Of a stretch of 64,000 nt of DNA, positions 11,391 through 24,629 are shown one piece after another. Location of the stretch: assembly GCF_030269925.1 (NCBI RefSeq), contig NC_085131.1, forward strand, positions 3,548,001-3,612,000. Reading direction: 5' to 3'. Each line of letters begins with the position of its first letter. Positions within the stretch are counted from its first letter, which is position 1. The notes beneath the pieces were generated by a model that was not told the origin of the DNA, ran no database searches, and worked only from the letters and a program-made list of their open reading frames with translations. The DNA comes from Bombyx mori (taxonomy: Eukaryota > Arthropoda > Insecta > Lepidoptera > Bombycidae). Position numbers and translations under genes: made by a program.

Positions 11391-11833
11391 CAGATAAGTA
11401 GTTAAATGTGATAAATGTAAATGATAGGTGTTTTTTTTCATCTTTCGACTGTTTTCATTTACATTCCTTTGTAGTGTTAACTATTACTATAATTAAGGTT
11501 CACGTTTGTTTTCTTATGATTACGTATACGAATGTTATAATAAATATAAATGAAAAACTATCGTTTGTTACAGAACGCCTATCTTCAAAATAATTAATAG
11601 TTTTTGTAATTGTAATGTCTGTTATACAATTCAGTTTTAAATTTTGAATGACTTATGGAAAATTCGATCATGTAAGTTCACAGATTATGTAGGTAAATAA
11701 TTTAAAATCCTCGCTAATAATTTTGTGCAATTTAATGAATTTTATATCAATATTGATTCTGTGATTTTTTTGATACTATTTAAATGTAATTAACGCACGA
11801 CCTTCGGTGAAAAAATTACATTTTTATAAATAA
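11391..11833. other. Unassigned AT-rich intergenic DNA
   Basis: No gene or clear repeat seen. Confidence 0.5.
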
Positions 11834-12120
11834 CTAGCGGACCCGGCAGGCTTCGTAGTGCCTCAATCGATAAATAAAAAACCTTTAAACTTTTGTAAAA
11901 AATAAACTTAAAACAAACAAAAGGATCCGTCCGACGGGGGACACATCAAGGGAAAAACAAAATTGTTAGTTTTATTTAATTTCGAGCATTTTCATATTTA
12001 TCTACCTTTTAAACTTTCACTGGACTTTCACAAATAATTCAAGACCAAAATTAGCCAAATCGGTCCAGCCGTTCTCGAGTTTTAGCGAGACTAACGAACA
12101 GCAATTCATTTATATATAGA
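11834..12120 (-). mobile_element. Short non-autonomous Helitron (family H1)
   Basis: Minus strand: begins TCTATATATAAATGAATTGC and ends near GCCGGGTCCGCTAG before T. Near-identical in layout to 47613-47895. Confidence 0.75.
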
Positions 12121-13187
12121 AAGGTTTTAAAGGTTTCAAGAGGTTTTTTGTGTTTATTTTGATGTTAAAGAGGTACACCAAAACTGTACCAATAAAACGA
12201 TTTAAATGCGACATTCGACATTGATTTTAAAGTTTACCGAAAGTCATCGTGTTCAGGTTGCTCGCTAACGTCAAATTTCCGCATCAGGAATTCAGAATCG
12301 GAGTTGTTTGATTCACATTTCCGTCCGGAATCTTCACCAATGACAAATGATAATTTTTCTTTTGTTTTCGGGTGACCACGTAGCCCCTATTGTGGGAACG
12401 TAACGTTTGTCAATGTCCTTGACATTAAATAAGGTGAAAATGGTTTTTAAAATTCCGTAAGATAATGATTAAATATAAGTTAATCCATTAATCAACACTG
12501 TCCCAAAAATAACGTTTAAATACTCTGAAAGGTGCCTTATTGTAATACTCATTAAATTTTATACGTACCTAATGCTCGACTAATTACAGAAGCACGTGAA
12601 AATGAAATTTAAACTCATTATGATTTTTTTGCTTACAAATTTCTAAAAAAAAAACTTCAGAGGTGTCAAGGGACACCCGGATGGAACGATGTTCCTTTCG
12701 ATTGATTAGTGAAGGAATTGTAATTATTTTTTTTAAGTTATAATAATAAATTACGGCATTATGAAGAAGAAAAAAACAATACTATGAACTAAATGACTAT
12801 TGTTGAAACGCTATCTCGAGAAACTGTACTCATTACGCGGACCAATCGGATACGAGCAATGTCACGCGATAAGCGCCTACACGTTGATTGGTCAGAATGA
12901 TGGATCTAAAAAGTGTCGTGACAACTTTTCGTAAGAATTTTTTCCGTCTAGCCCCCTTTCACAACGCGCGATAAGGAACTTCGTTCCAAAAATTAACAAA
13001 TTACCGCCAGGTATTGCCTTTGAAAATGGTCGACCATATAGTGCCATCGTTTTGCCATTAGTATTATTAAGACACGTTCTAATAGCTCACCACTATTGAG
13101 AATGTTGCTCTAAGGGTTCCTACAGACCAGCGATGCGTCTTTTCCACAACGTTACGACCAAGTTTCCCTCGTCTGTAACCAGGCGAA
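12121..13187. other. Unassigned intergenic DNA with transposon-like ends
   Basis: No coding region. A block at 12657-12700 (GTGTCAAGGGACACCCGG, GGAACGATGTTCC) and one at 12973-12990 (ATAAGGAACTTCGTTCC) resemble opposite ends of a TIR element related to sequence at 61588-61626. Confidence 0.4.
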
Positions 13188-13511
13188 TCAAGACCGGGCT
13201 CGTAAAAATAGGTTTAATTGATCGATTTTATTGTAATGATAAAAAAACAATCTAAGACTATTCGCGTTCTCCGTCAAATGGAATGTATAGTGAAAAACAC
13301 GCAAGTTGGTTCAATACTGATTTTTTTTAAAGACCTCCTCACTTACAGTTAGTTATGTTGAATGCATGACTTACGTCATTATAAATTACTTACTTTAATT
13401 TAAAAAAAAAGAAAAAAAATGGAAGGATGGCGTCCGACGGTTTCCTTCCCTACTCGACAAAGGGTAAAATAGAACGTTAATTATGCGAGAGAATATATTC
13501 GTTAAATGTAT

Positions 13512-13612
13512 TCTGTGTGTTTAGCGCGAATTTTTTAACGTTCTCGATACCGTACAAGTTAACTTAAATTGGTATGCAGTTGGAACAGCGCCTCTGGCGG
13601 TAAACGTGAGGA
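13512..13612. mobile_element. MITE M1, left-arm fragment
   Basis: Matches the left arm of M1 (TTTTTTAACGTTCTCGATA, TATGCAGTTGGAACAGCGCC). The right arm is missing. Confidence 0.65.
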
Positions 13613-13664
13613 AACCGTCGGACGCCATCCTTCCATTTGACGGAGAACGTGAATAGCGTTTTTT

Positions 13665-14023
13665 TGAAGTGAAAACTTCTTTAGAATCGTTGTGATTTCA
13701 AACCGGATGCAACGGAAAAAACGACAGGTAAGAGACACAAATACAAAAATGTGTAGGATGAAGCCAGCAAAGAGTGAGACAGAAATATACATACAATTTA
13801 ATACAGCGCCATCTGTGAGATTTTTTAATACTAACGTGTGTATGAAAGCTCTTGTAGTGAATTTTAATTTAGGATTCTACGTGAAATTAAAATATCAATT
13901 CACAGAGGGCGCTACCTTACAATTATTTACTAATGACAACATTTTACATATACTTAAGACGTTTAGGATAATTGTATTTTAATTTTGGAAGGTTTCACTT
14001 CTACCACGTGTGAATTGCACACA
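13665..14023. mobile_element. Repeat family M3, copy 1 (contains a 96-codon open frame)
   Basis: About 359 bp, matching 49269-49628 at roughly 98%. It opens TGAAGTGAAAACTTC and has the inverse GGAAGGTTTCACTTCT near the right end, then ACCACGTGTGAATTGCACAC. The open frame (13692-13982) begins with GTG; the substitution pattern between copies is not that of a gene. Confidence 0.7.
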
Positions 14024-14099
14024 TGTATTTTTTTTATCATTACAATAAAATCGATCAATTAAAACTATTTTTACGAGCCCGGTCTTCATTTGCTTCGCT

Positions 14100-14228
14100 T
14101 GTTTTTTAACGTTCTCGTATAGCGTAAAAATAAGGACGTTTGCCGCTAGTGACGCTGTTTCAACTGCATACCAATTTAAGTTAACTTTTACGCTATCGAG
14201 AACGTTAAAAAACTCGCACTAAGCACAT
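14100..14228. mobile_element. MITE M1, right-arm copy
   Basis: Ends TTTTTAACGTTCTCG on the left and CTCGCACTAAGCACA on the right, with the M1 loop; the outermost left terminus is lost. Confidence 0.65.
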
Positions 14229-16206
14229 TGACCCTGTTTCATAATATCATATTTATTTTATTCAGTTTCAAATCAAATTGACGATTCTACGAGAGTTATT
14301 CATTGACGAAATCGTGAAATTTATATTTTTCAAGAATCATGTTTGTAATATTATAACATAAATGTTATGTTCAGTGTCCAAGAGTTGATTTACATGCTTA
14401 CGCACGAGTCAGGAGTGAGCTTTGACTGTCTAAAAAGCTTTACTGTGATTTCATTTCTTACCTCATTACACTATGAGTACTGGACGAAGAACTATTAGTT
14501 AGTTACCGTGATAAATACCAAAGCTTTTTTATTATAAACTGTTTCTAGATTATATAGCGCATCATAATAATATATACATTTGTTTTGATCGAGGCCTTTA
14601 TTAGAGTTTATCAATTCATAAAGGAGGGAGTTGATGTATTTTACCTTACATTTTAATTTTATAGTTCCTTTTAAAAATTATAAATTTTATGCGTGCAAAA
14701 AAAAAACGAGTCTTTATTTTATTCTAAATGAAAATGTGAAACATTCCTCGATTTCAATTATTCACTTGCTCAAAATTTCTTGTTTCTGTAAAAAAATAAT
14801 GTACGTATCCTTTTTTATTATTATGATTATATTGAACATTATTCGCATTTATAATTACGTTGCAAATAAATATTGTGCAATATTTTTTTTTATTTCATTC
14901 AATCAGTTTAAATTTTACTGTAATAGTAAAACAATTAAATAAATAGTACTACCTTTCTATCTACCGCTTCGTGGACTATATATCGGTATGAAATATAATA
15001 TAATACCGATATGATGTCATATGAGATAAATGCGGGTGACAACCCGTTCTCAGCAGTGGAATGAAAGGTAGCTCTTTCACAGGGTTCAAACTAATTCCAT
15101 ATCGAATTTCGTCAAAACAAAAAAAAAACCTTAATTTTGAATCCGAATTAATCTGATTGCCCTGTAACCCCATAGAAAAGAAACTACAGGAAAATAGAGA
15201 TGTATATAATATGTACAAACAAACCTCACAGACAAAAAATAATAATACTGATTTGTGTTTAATATACACAATTTATATTTTTATTAATTTTCTTGAACGT
15301 CAATACACACATATCAGACTCTTATATCTATTGATTATTACAATAACGTTTTATTACGCTAAACATTCATATGTTCACAAGCTCACAGCACTTTCTGTTT
15401 AGTGGTTACAGCCCATAGATGTCACAACCTGACTGGACCTCCCACCATGATATTGAAATTTCAATTTTAATGTATAACAGTAGTCCTGTTCTTTGAATCA
15501 GAATGCAAGCCAGTTAGGTTGGAATAGGTCAAACACACCTGCATTCTTGAAAATCTGTCCGAGAAGTGATTTAAGATTAATTATAAATAAAAACTTGGTT
15601 AATTATAAATAATTATATAACATGAGGTTCTAAAAAACAACATATACATAATGTTAAATTAAATTTATATAAAAGTTTTAAAATAATTCTGCTTTATATA
15701 AAAGTTTTATTCTCTTTACAATTCATATATAAATAACATTTAATACTTGCTCACTTTGAGGTATTGTCAATTTTCACATAGGAATGGATATTCTTATCCT
15801 CATCCTCCTCCTCGCGTCGTTTCCTCACTGCTGAGGGTCGTGACCATTATAATTCGACATGATTTTACTCCTTGTGATGTCCCGCCAGCGCCTCCGATCA
15901 TTGGCCGCATGAAGGGCGTCGTGGAATGGGATCTCTAGATCTTATCCTCATAGTCTTCAATTAATTCTCATTTACTAACAGTGATACACTAGTTGAGTGC
16001 TATTTCATTTTTCAAGTATTTCAGTCATATTTAATTACCAACAAAATAGTCTCCAACAAATAAATACAAAATATTTTAAGTTAATATTAACCTGAAGTGA
16101 ATAAAACAGTTAATAATTACTTAAACAATAGTGTTACTAAAATTTTCTCAATATATCGGCATTTATGGTGTCACACACTGCTCTTGAATATTTCATATCA
16201 TTAAAA
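14229..16206. other. Intergenic DNA downstream of SAYSD1
   Basis: AT-rich. A short palindrome (ATATCGGTAT / ATACCGATAT) is at 14980-15010, a decayed Bm1-like body at about 15395-15460, and a repeat-like GC-richer patch at 15795-15950. SAYSD1's 3' UTR must lie at the right end. No further gene recognised. Confidence 0.5.
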
Positions 16207-17294
16207 TTACCGTACTGTACCAGCTCCATATCGTATTTCTTTTTCGAATTGCTCAGCTTTCAACGTGCCATCTATACTCACACAGTTTTCATTGAAAACA
16301 CTGTATGCTGAAACTTCACCCCGCTTTTTAGGCGTTGTCCTAGTGTTAACGCAAATACCTATTAAAACAGATACTACAAAAAATACAGCACCAAACTGTA
16401 TCTGTAAGAAGTACATGTACAAAGATAACCAGATAATAGAGCCGATTGACCATTTAATTGCAAAATATTGCCAAGATTCTTTCGGCTCATCTTCTAAGGA
16501 TTCCAGTTCACTTGCTTCTGAAGTTATATCACTCGGGTCTTCAGTTTGTAGAGGTTGGAATTTCTGAGGTATTTGTTCTTCATTTTCAATCTGGAAAGTT
16601 AGTTAAGGCATTCTTGTTAAATTTAATGTTAATTTAGTATAATAGCTTTATCGAAAACTTTAACAAACGGTCAGTTATATTTTGCCAGTCTGTCTTTATT
16701 TTGAAACACATTTTTGTAGAATCAAGATACATTCTATTAGCTAGAAGTTTTAGTTATAAACACAATATTATAAGCAAGAACTATTGATATTAAAAATGCA
16801 GAGTTTATCAAAACTTGAAGTAACCTTAGAAATTATATTTATATTCTCTTCTATAGTTAGTTCTTAGTTCATGTTATAAAATATAGCTTTATGATCTTTT
16901 GTGATTTCTAAGCCATAGACAGTTAAAACTATTTTAACAGTTAAATCTCGCAGTTTTTTTCGACGCTTCTTATACTTTACAGTCGTAAGTCGCCACGTAA
17001 ACTAAAGTATTCGTATTGTCAGAAATAATTAAACTAGATTTTAAATTGCAAAAGTAATTTTCTTTATATTCAGTCTTTTTTTTATCACTTTAAAATAAAT
17101 TGGTTTATCATAATAATAATTAAACTCACGAGCAGAACCTCTTCTTCGCTTCTATCTTTGGTCATGTCTAAAAAAACTTGTGGTATCAGAAAGTTGACAA
17201 TTTTATCTCTCGACTTTCTTATCTTTTCTTTCGTATTTTCTACCAATTCTTTTCGGCGTCTTAAGGCCCGATATTCCTTTAATTTTGCCTCCAT
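16207..17294 (-). CDS. SAYSD1: SAYSvFN domain-containing protein 1
   Basis: Two exons on the minus strand: 17294-17130 (55 codons, phase 0, donor GTGAGT) and 16590-16207 (127 codons plus TAA, acceptor TTTCCAG). The product is 182 aa, close to human SAYSD1 (183 aa). The N-terminus (MEAKLKEYRALRRRKE) is basic and coiled-coil-like, an acidic linker follows, then a hydrophobic stretch (about residues 102-136, one or two membrane passes). The C-terminal SAYSvFN domain contains GEVSAYSVFNENC and ends GAGTVR. Known of the family: SAYSD1 is an ER-membrane protein that binds UFMylated ribosomes and the translocon and helps clear stalled secretory chains. It diverges from FRMD8 across 1.6 kb that probably holds both promoters. 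Confidence 0.95.
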
Positions 17295-18929
17295 TCGTAA
17301 AGAAATTGGGCTATTGAATATTTTTCTTTTAATTTCTTATCTACTACTAATGTACTAGCTGGCATCAGTTTTAATTTATCACACAATTTATAATACACTT
17401 TATGACAACAGACTCATATAATCAGATCTTTTGTAGAAGGTAAGTTTAAAAAGAAGAGGTTTAAACAAAAATATTAATAAAAACAAATACGTAATTCTAA
17501 ACAATAAATAAAAGTAGACAACTTTTTTTTTTGTTGACCTGGTATTAAAGACCTTTAGGTCACAACGTAGACAACGGATAGTCCTAAGCATACATGACAA
17601 CTAGTGTAATAAACATATTGTCATACACAAAAGGCTTACTGAATTTGGCTCCCCCTTTTTTGAATTTCGGATTATTTTTATTTTTTATTATTTGATCGTC
17701 GTTTGTTCGTTAATGTTCAAATGTAAAAATTGTTTGTTCGTCTTTTATTTATTTATAATTAATTAAACAAATGATCACCCTTAAGTTGCCCTCCTTACTA
17801 GATATTTTTATTTTTATCGCTCAGATTAATTAATTTTGATCAATTATCGTTTGTTCGACGACTATTGGTGATTGTTCGATCATAAAAACAATTAATTTCC
17901 CAATTATTAATTATTTTATATCTAATAAGCAAACCATCACCTCACGCCTACATTGCGCATGCGCCGGTTTTGTCAGTCAGCTAGCAATGGCCATATTTAT
18001 ACTAGCGTTTTGTTAACAAGTGCGTTTATACTGTCTAATTTTTTCTTATGTAAATCAAAAAAATATTGAAAACTCCAACAAACTTCAACAATACTTCAAC
18101 AAAAAAATGTCAGTGAAGACGGCCAATTAGTCGTTAAAGTATGATTAGCGCGGTTTTAATAAATTCGGTTATTTTTAATGATATTGAATATTATCTCAAT
18201 TACTAAGATTTAATATAATTCATTTCAACGATTTTTTATTTTAATTAATTTTAAAATAAACACGTGTCAACAGTCATTACCACAGGTCAGTACAGTAGTA
18301 GTACTCAGTGTCAGTCAATAATTTCATGTTAAAATATGTCACTGTACCTAAAATATTACACAAATTTTATGTGAAATGTTATTACATGAGCCAATTTAAT
18401 AAGTTTTTTTTATATCTTAACACAGACTATTGAAATTCAAATTGACACTGTTATTTGCTTTCCATTTGAGCAGATAAAGAGGACGAACTGATTTTTATTT
18501 TGTTTATCTAAATATTATTTTCCTTAAATTTTAGGGTTTGATATTTTATGATATGTTATAACCATAGAGTTAGTATCAACCTTATTAACTCCATGGTTAT
18601 AACACTGACTGTGACTGTTCAGCGTAGATAATAAATAAACATATGTACTTAATATTTAAGACTACAGGACAGGCTCGAGACTCTTTGGCGGGAATGCTAG
18701 AATCGAAGTTGTATGAATAGTTTTATTTGTTAATTTAGGTACTCCGTAAGTAGAAATTATGTCTAAGCTAGGCTATAAGGTCTTATAACCGTTGGCCGTA
18801 AATAAATTATGAAAAAAAGTACAGGCGCGCACGATCGATGTAAGAATTTCCGGTTACAATGAATAGTACCAAATAATTCGCTTTTCGACATTGACTAGAT
18901 TGATTTATGACTAGAGAATTCATTATTAA
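17295..18929. promoter_or_regulatory. Divergent promoter region SAYSD1/FRMD8
   Basis: The 1.6 kb separates the two start codons, which face away from each other. It holds 5' UTRs and probably both core promoters. The sequence is mostly AT-rich; the GC-rich patch near 17945-17970 is the exception and contains an NRF1-like palindrome. I see no TATA box that can be tied to a start site, and no clear transposon copy. Confidence 0.5.
17955..17964. promoter_or_regulatory. NRF1/Ewg-type palindrome
   Basis: The 10-mer GCGCATGCGC is a perfect core of the NRF1 consensus (YGCGCAYGCGCR; Drosophila homologue Ewg). It lies in AT-rich DNA between two divergent housekeeping-type genes, the usual setting for NRF1-driven bidirectional promoters. 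Binding is inferred. Confidence 0.5.
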
Positions 18930-21900
18930 ATGGAACATCAATCAGAAATGGGTGTTTACGGCGATACTCCTAACGTGCAAAACAGTGGAAACTATATTAC
19001 AATAATACCTGTGGACTATACACGTAGAGGATATCAGATGCAAGCAGAATATCAATATAAGTAAGAATTATTGAATAACATGTAAATACTTCTGTGTTTC
19101 CAACCCACATAACACAGTAGTGCAAGTCTGAGTTACGTTCATTCAATGTGGATCGGTGATTTGTTGACTTGTTTTATTTTAATGTATTTTTAATATTCTC
19201 GGCTTACGACCCAGCTGGTGTTAAGTGGTTATCGGAGCTCATTAACATAAACAACGTGAATTCCGGCATACCTTGAGACACGAGTTCCAAGTCTCAGTTT
19301 TACAGTACAACGGCTGCCCCGCCCTTCAAACCGAAACGCATTACTGCTTCACGGCAGAATAGGCAGTATGGTGGTACCTAGTAGTTCGTAGTCACAATAC
19401 GGTTTACAACCAGTAGAACTCCAATCCTCTTTTTTTCCCCCCTACCTGTGCTGATAGCCTTGAGAGGCTATTTCAGCTCCGCCTTGACGTATCGGTGAGC
19501 TCACGGGGCTCAAACCGGAGTGTTGCTAACACTGGTCCTAGCAAAAACAGTGCTTCGCAGAATCTACCACCGGATCGGAAACGCGACTCACAGAGAAGAT
19601 CCGGCGAGCAACTCAGTGGGCTGTGTCTATGGGTTAATTTACTCGTCGAGCCCTTCTAAGCAAGCGGGTTTGACGAGGACGGTGACCGGTGCTTATGGTA
19701 CCTAAAAATACGGTTAATGGATCGGGAGTATCCGTAATGACGTATTTAGGGCGACGTCGACTGTTTGCCATTCGGTCCACAGGATCGACAATTTCCGGCG
19801 GCCACGACAAGAGAGTTTTCATGTCGTGCCGCCTTCTCAAAGTGTTTTTTTGTTGACTTCGAATGCAAATTTAAGCTCTATTTTCAAAGTTCAAGTGTCG
19901 TTGCGCTGTGGAAAAAACCATAGATGGGTTCTTTCCAGAGACGAATGGCATTCGGCAAAAATATTCTTTAGAATCATAATATGTGTACTGTGGTAGGCTG
20001 TATTTTCCGGGTAGTCCGAATTCTGCCAACTTCGAGTGGTAGAATGTGTGTTATGGTAGATAAGTATTTTTTTTTTGACTTTTGTTACTTCAATTTAAGT
20101 ACGTACAACTTTGCCAACGTCGGCTAGTGGAGGTATCAACATAATTATGCTAAAATATTTTTACATTACATTTAAAGACATGACCCGAAAATAAAGTTAC
20201 CTATTTAGTTTAACAATTTTTGCATTGAACGGTTATTAGGTACTACCTACAATTTTATATTATTAGCGTGTATGAAAGATCCAAGCGAGTAGACTGCCTT
20301 TTTAGTGGAGAAAGTCAATAGGAAGTAATCGGGCTCATCACAAATAAAAATTCCTCTACGAATAAATGAAAACGTTTTTATTTCAGCGAGTTTCGATCCC
20401 GCGAAGAATATTACAGCGTTCAAAGTCAAAAGTTACAGGCCGAGGTTAACGCGCATTTGTATTCAGTTTCGCAAAGGTTGCCCCACCTCTCGTACAGTCC
20501 GCTGGGGCGGCATAATGAGTGGGACAAACACGATCCCCACAAGCCCCTCCAGTCCGAATCGAAGGAGAGCAACAGCTCCGACTCCCTCGAAAAAAGCGTC
20601 ATGGGTAAGCTATGTAAGGGTAAACTACGGGTAAGGTAGACTGTTGGCAATCGATTCCGGATCAATCACATTTTTTTTCGTACACAGAAACTATGTATTG
20701 AGCTAATTTACCCATTGCACACGAGAGTCGAGTATCGCTAAGTGTGCTTAGTGCGAGTTTTTTAACGTTCTCGATAGCGTAAAAGTTAACACAAATTTGT
20801 ATGCAGTTGGAACAGCGCCCCTAGCGGCAAACGTAGGCAAACGTTCCAGCTCCATACAAATTTGAGTTAACTTTTACGCTGTCGAGAACGTTAAAAAACT
20901 CGCACTAAACACACAGCACATGATTTAAGTACAAACGACAAAAGAACGTTAAGAACAGATATAAAAAACATAAACAAGACGTCAATCATCAATTCCGCAC
21001 AACGAATTTTCGCACCAAACAAAATGGTGAATCATCTCTCGAGTTGAGGCATTAAATAATGTGATGAGCGAGACTTGCCTTTACAGAGAAAAAGTTTAAT
21101 TATAAGCTAATAATATAAGCTAAATAATAACGATATTAAACCATGATATCCTCTTTATTTATGTGTGAAAATCAAATCAGTATTTGTAACGTATTGTTTG
21201 CCCTATCCATCTGTCCATACGTCGCGTCCATTACCAAGATATTCTAAAGACATACCTAATACTTTGAATAGCTTCCGTTGCGTCTGCGACTAGTGAAAAT
21301 CTTAGAATAATCATATATTACCAGGATCCAATCTGAGTAGCTGTTCTAATCAAACCGGATCCAGCAGTATAGCAGCCGGCTCCTTCAGCACAACAGAACC
21401 TATTACCAGTGGAGGGAGTTCGTCTAGTGCTATATCCCCACCATTACCAGGTAAGGCTGATAGGTTGTTATCATCAATATTGATGACGAGAACTCCTGGT
21501 TCACTCAAGCATGATCCCGTTATGCGTTACGAAGGTTTTTTTGCGGCTACAACACGATTATTAGTTTTTAAATATATTTTTTATTTCAAGATGTCGACCA
21601 TCGCGTCTGTAATCATTAAAGAGGTGACATTTATCGCGTTCTATGTCTTGTTCTAATTCGTTAATGCTCTGAATTATAGTGAACGCTTTGTTGTTGCAAG
21701 TAATTAATAATAAATAATAATAATAAATAAATAAAAAGTTCCTAATTATAGTATAGTATGTAATTAAGTTTATTTCATAGTCCCGTCACGAGAAGCCTTA
21801 AGTTATAAGTAAACAAAGAACTACTAAGTTACGTTATTACGTAGTGACAATTCAATCAACAACAAATAATCCCAAATTCAATCAACTCCTAGAATTAAAT

Positions 21901-24577
21901 TATCGTTGTCGTGTAGGGGTTCGTTATACCGAAACGCCTCTGACTCATGAAACATAATCATTTGGGTCTGCATTTTGAAGCGTGTTAACGCTGATGCTGA
22001 CAATGTTGTCACCTCAAAAAATACACAATCAATCTAAATCATTAGGTATACAATTAATTCACACACACAATAACATAATAATAACATCTGTCTCATGGGT
22101 CTTCGTAATTGGAATAGATAGAGTATAAATAAACCGATGTTGATGATTCTTTTATTTATTGATTAGAAAGCTAATGCATCTCATATGGTGCGAATTTCAT
22201 AAAGATCTGACCAGTCTTTGTTGAGTTATCCTTAAAATGCATACTATTTAATTGTATCATCAATTACATTGATGATTTTCTCATTTTGTGTCGTTGTCTG
22301 TTTTATTTACTTTTTGTTAAAAAAAATCCAATTATTTCTAAATAAATGCGTATCTAACAAGTGTTCGGGGACACGATATAAGAATAACATCAAATATTAA
22401 AGTTAATAATGACATTATTAATACCAGACACCTGACCGACAGAGCATCAAAGCAAATATAACTTGACCTTGTAACTAAGGAGAACCGTCTCTGTGTGTAA
22501 AAAGTGTCCGTAAAAAACTTCTAAATAAAGGTGGCGCTACAGTAGCAACCGGGTAAATTTAAAAAAAATGCGCTGAAACTTATCAGAATAAGATAGAGAA
22601 ATAAAAAAGGACGAAAGAGCTGTAAGCACTACAAAATCACAAAAAGTATTTTATTTAAAGCTAATAAGAAAATGTAATCGATGTCTCCATGTTTTACCAC
22701 AACAATAATTTTATAATAGGTTATATTGACGACATTAGTTTGGACTACGTAAACATGTGAGGTCTTGTATATTACACTGTCACTAACTACTCTAGTCATT
22801 AAATATATTAAATTTCCTAACTCATCATATTTCAAAACAACTGCTCAATTCATATCATACCCTGTGCCTATGCTAGCGCCATTCTGGAGGATTTTTGAAC
22901 TGTTATTTAGTGCTGAAAGTGGGACACTTTTTCAAGCTTCTCCCATGTGAGAGGGTTTTCCTTACCTCTACCCTCCATACTTCTAACTTATCTGAAGTAT
23001 TTAAGTGCGTTAATCATAAGCTACGTTCGTACTGGTTAATTTCTCGCGTCAATGTTGGTTGATGCATATCCAAAGCCACTGATAAAGAGATGTCTTCGTC
23101 CAGGATCCTCGGGTAGCACAGCCTCTTCATCGACGGTAACATCGAACCCCGTCACTTGCATCTACCTCATGTCTCGTACCGCGATCATGATGGAGATGAG
23201 CTCGGAAGAAGTACCGGCCAATGTGACAACAGCACGATTCCTTAATGCGGTTCTGGCCACTGAAGAGTTAGGGTTGTCGCAGCCTTCGACCAGAAGCGTG
23301 GCGGCTAACGTTTTTGCGTTGTGGATGTGCAGTCCACTGTTGGGTAAGCTTAGTCCAGATAAACTAGGTTAGTTAGTTAAGTTGGTTAATTATGGCACTT
23401 GAAGAATGTACATCAAAACCCGGAGCTGGTTAGTACCTTTTTTCTCAGGCAGGGAGCCAAACCTCCAACGAGGTATCCGCGCCTAAGGGGCACGCGAGGT
23501 TTTTTTATTCTTATTTATTGCATAGATGGGTGGACGAGCTCACAGCTCACCTGGTGTTAAGTGGTTGCCGGAGCCCATAGACATTTACAACGTAAATGCC
23601 ACCACCTACCTTGAGATATGAGTTCTAAGGTCTCAGCATAGTTACAACGGCTGCCCCACTCTTCAAACCGAAACGCATCACTGCGTCACGGCAGAAACAG
23701 GCAGGGTGGTGGTACCTACCCGTGCGGACTCGCAAGAGGTCCTACCACCAGTGAATGTGGGATTTGACGATCTGAAGATGTTGGGAGCAGACCGCAGGCC
23801 AAAATACCAATAGTGTCTTAAGGGCCCTACCGCACCAAATAACTCCACCTTGCACTATCACACCCGACGTCCGATCTCCACCCGGGGTCAGAACCCGGTC
23901 AGTGTAGGGGGGTTCCCGCTGTCAACACTACAACCGGATCTGGTACCTAAGATATATTCACGACCGACTACAACAATGAACCGATAACATAAAAATGTGC
24001 AGAATGGTGGTACTTAGCCGTATGGGCTTAATATACGCCCTACCACAATTAGGTTATTTGTTAGGCTCTTATATTATAGAATATGGTCATGGTGCATAAC
24101 AATATTAACGTAAAAATTCTTGAAGAAATCCAATTGAAGCCTCATCACAGTCCATGGAAAATCTGGGCAAACTGGCAGAAACTACTGTTGCGTTACGGAC
24201 ATGGGTCAGAATCGAAGCGACGTCGAGATCAGCCAGTCTTGAGATTACAGAGAAACGTTTTCTTTCCCAAACACATCGAAGAAGGAATCAAGTAAGCTTT
24301 TAAGCAGATAATTAGAGCTTGGTCTGTATTAGGGAATTTAGACAGACATTGATCATTTCTAAAGAAGTGATTTCGAATAAAAGTAAGGAGGTTCTGAATT
24401 GTGGTCGTATGTTGCCGTAAACACAAATTAGTTCACGTTCTACACGTGGTTTCGGGTTGCAATAGTGTACAGACTAACAATTCCAATTATAGTCGAATTT
24501 CGACTACTGCGGGACCACTAGTATTATTTATTTTATGTTTTTTTTTTAACAAAACGATTTCGCCCCCGGGTGGACTC

Positions 24578-24629
<52 letters not shown>

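Larger units (their letters stand above)
13190..14088. repeat. Composite foldback with ~58-bp terminal inverted repeats
   Basis: AAGACCGGGCTCGTAAAAAT at 13190 onward is inverted at 14030-14088 with only about one mismatch in 58 bp. Two further inverted pairs lie inside: CGTTCTCCGTCAAATGG (13264) with CCATTTGACGGAGAACG (13633), and GATGGCGTCCGACGGTTTCC (13427) with its inverse (13611). M1 and M3 sequence sits inside. Confidence 0.7.

Noticed and set aside
24083..24125. Coding extension before FRMD8 exon 5 (MVMVHNNINVKILE)
   Set aside because: Phase and family fit require the exon to start at 24126; the extra residues break the join LLEIQLKP.
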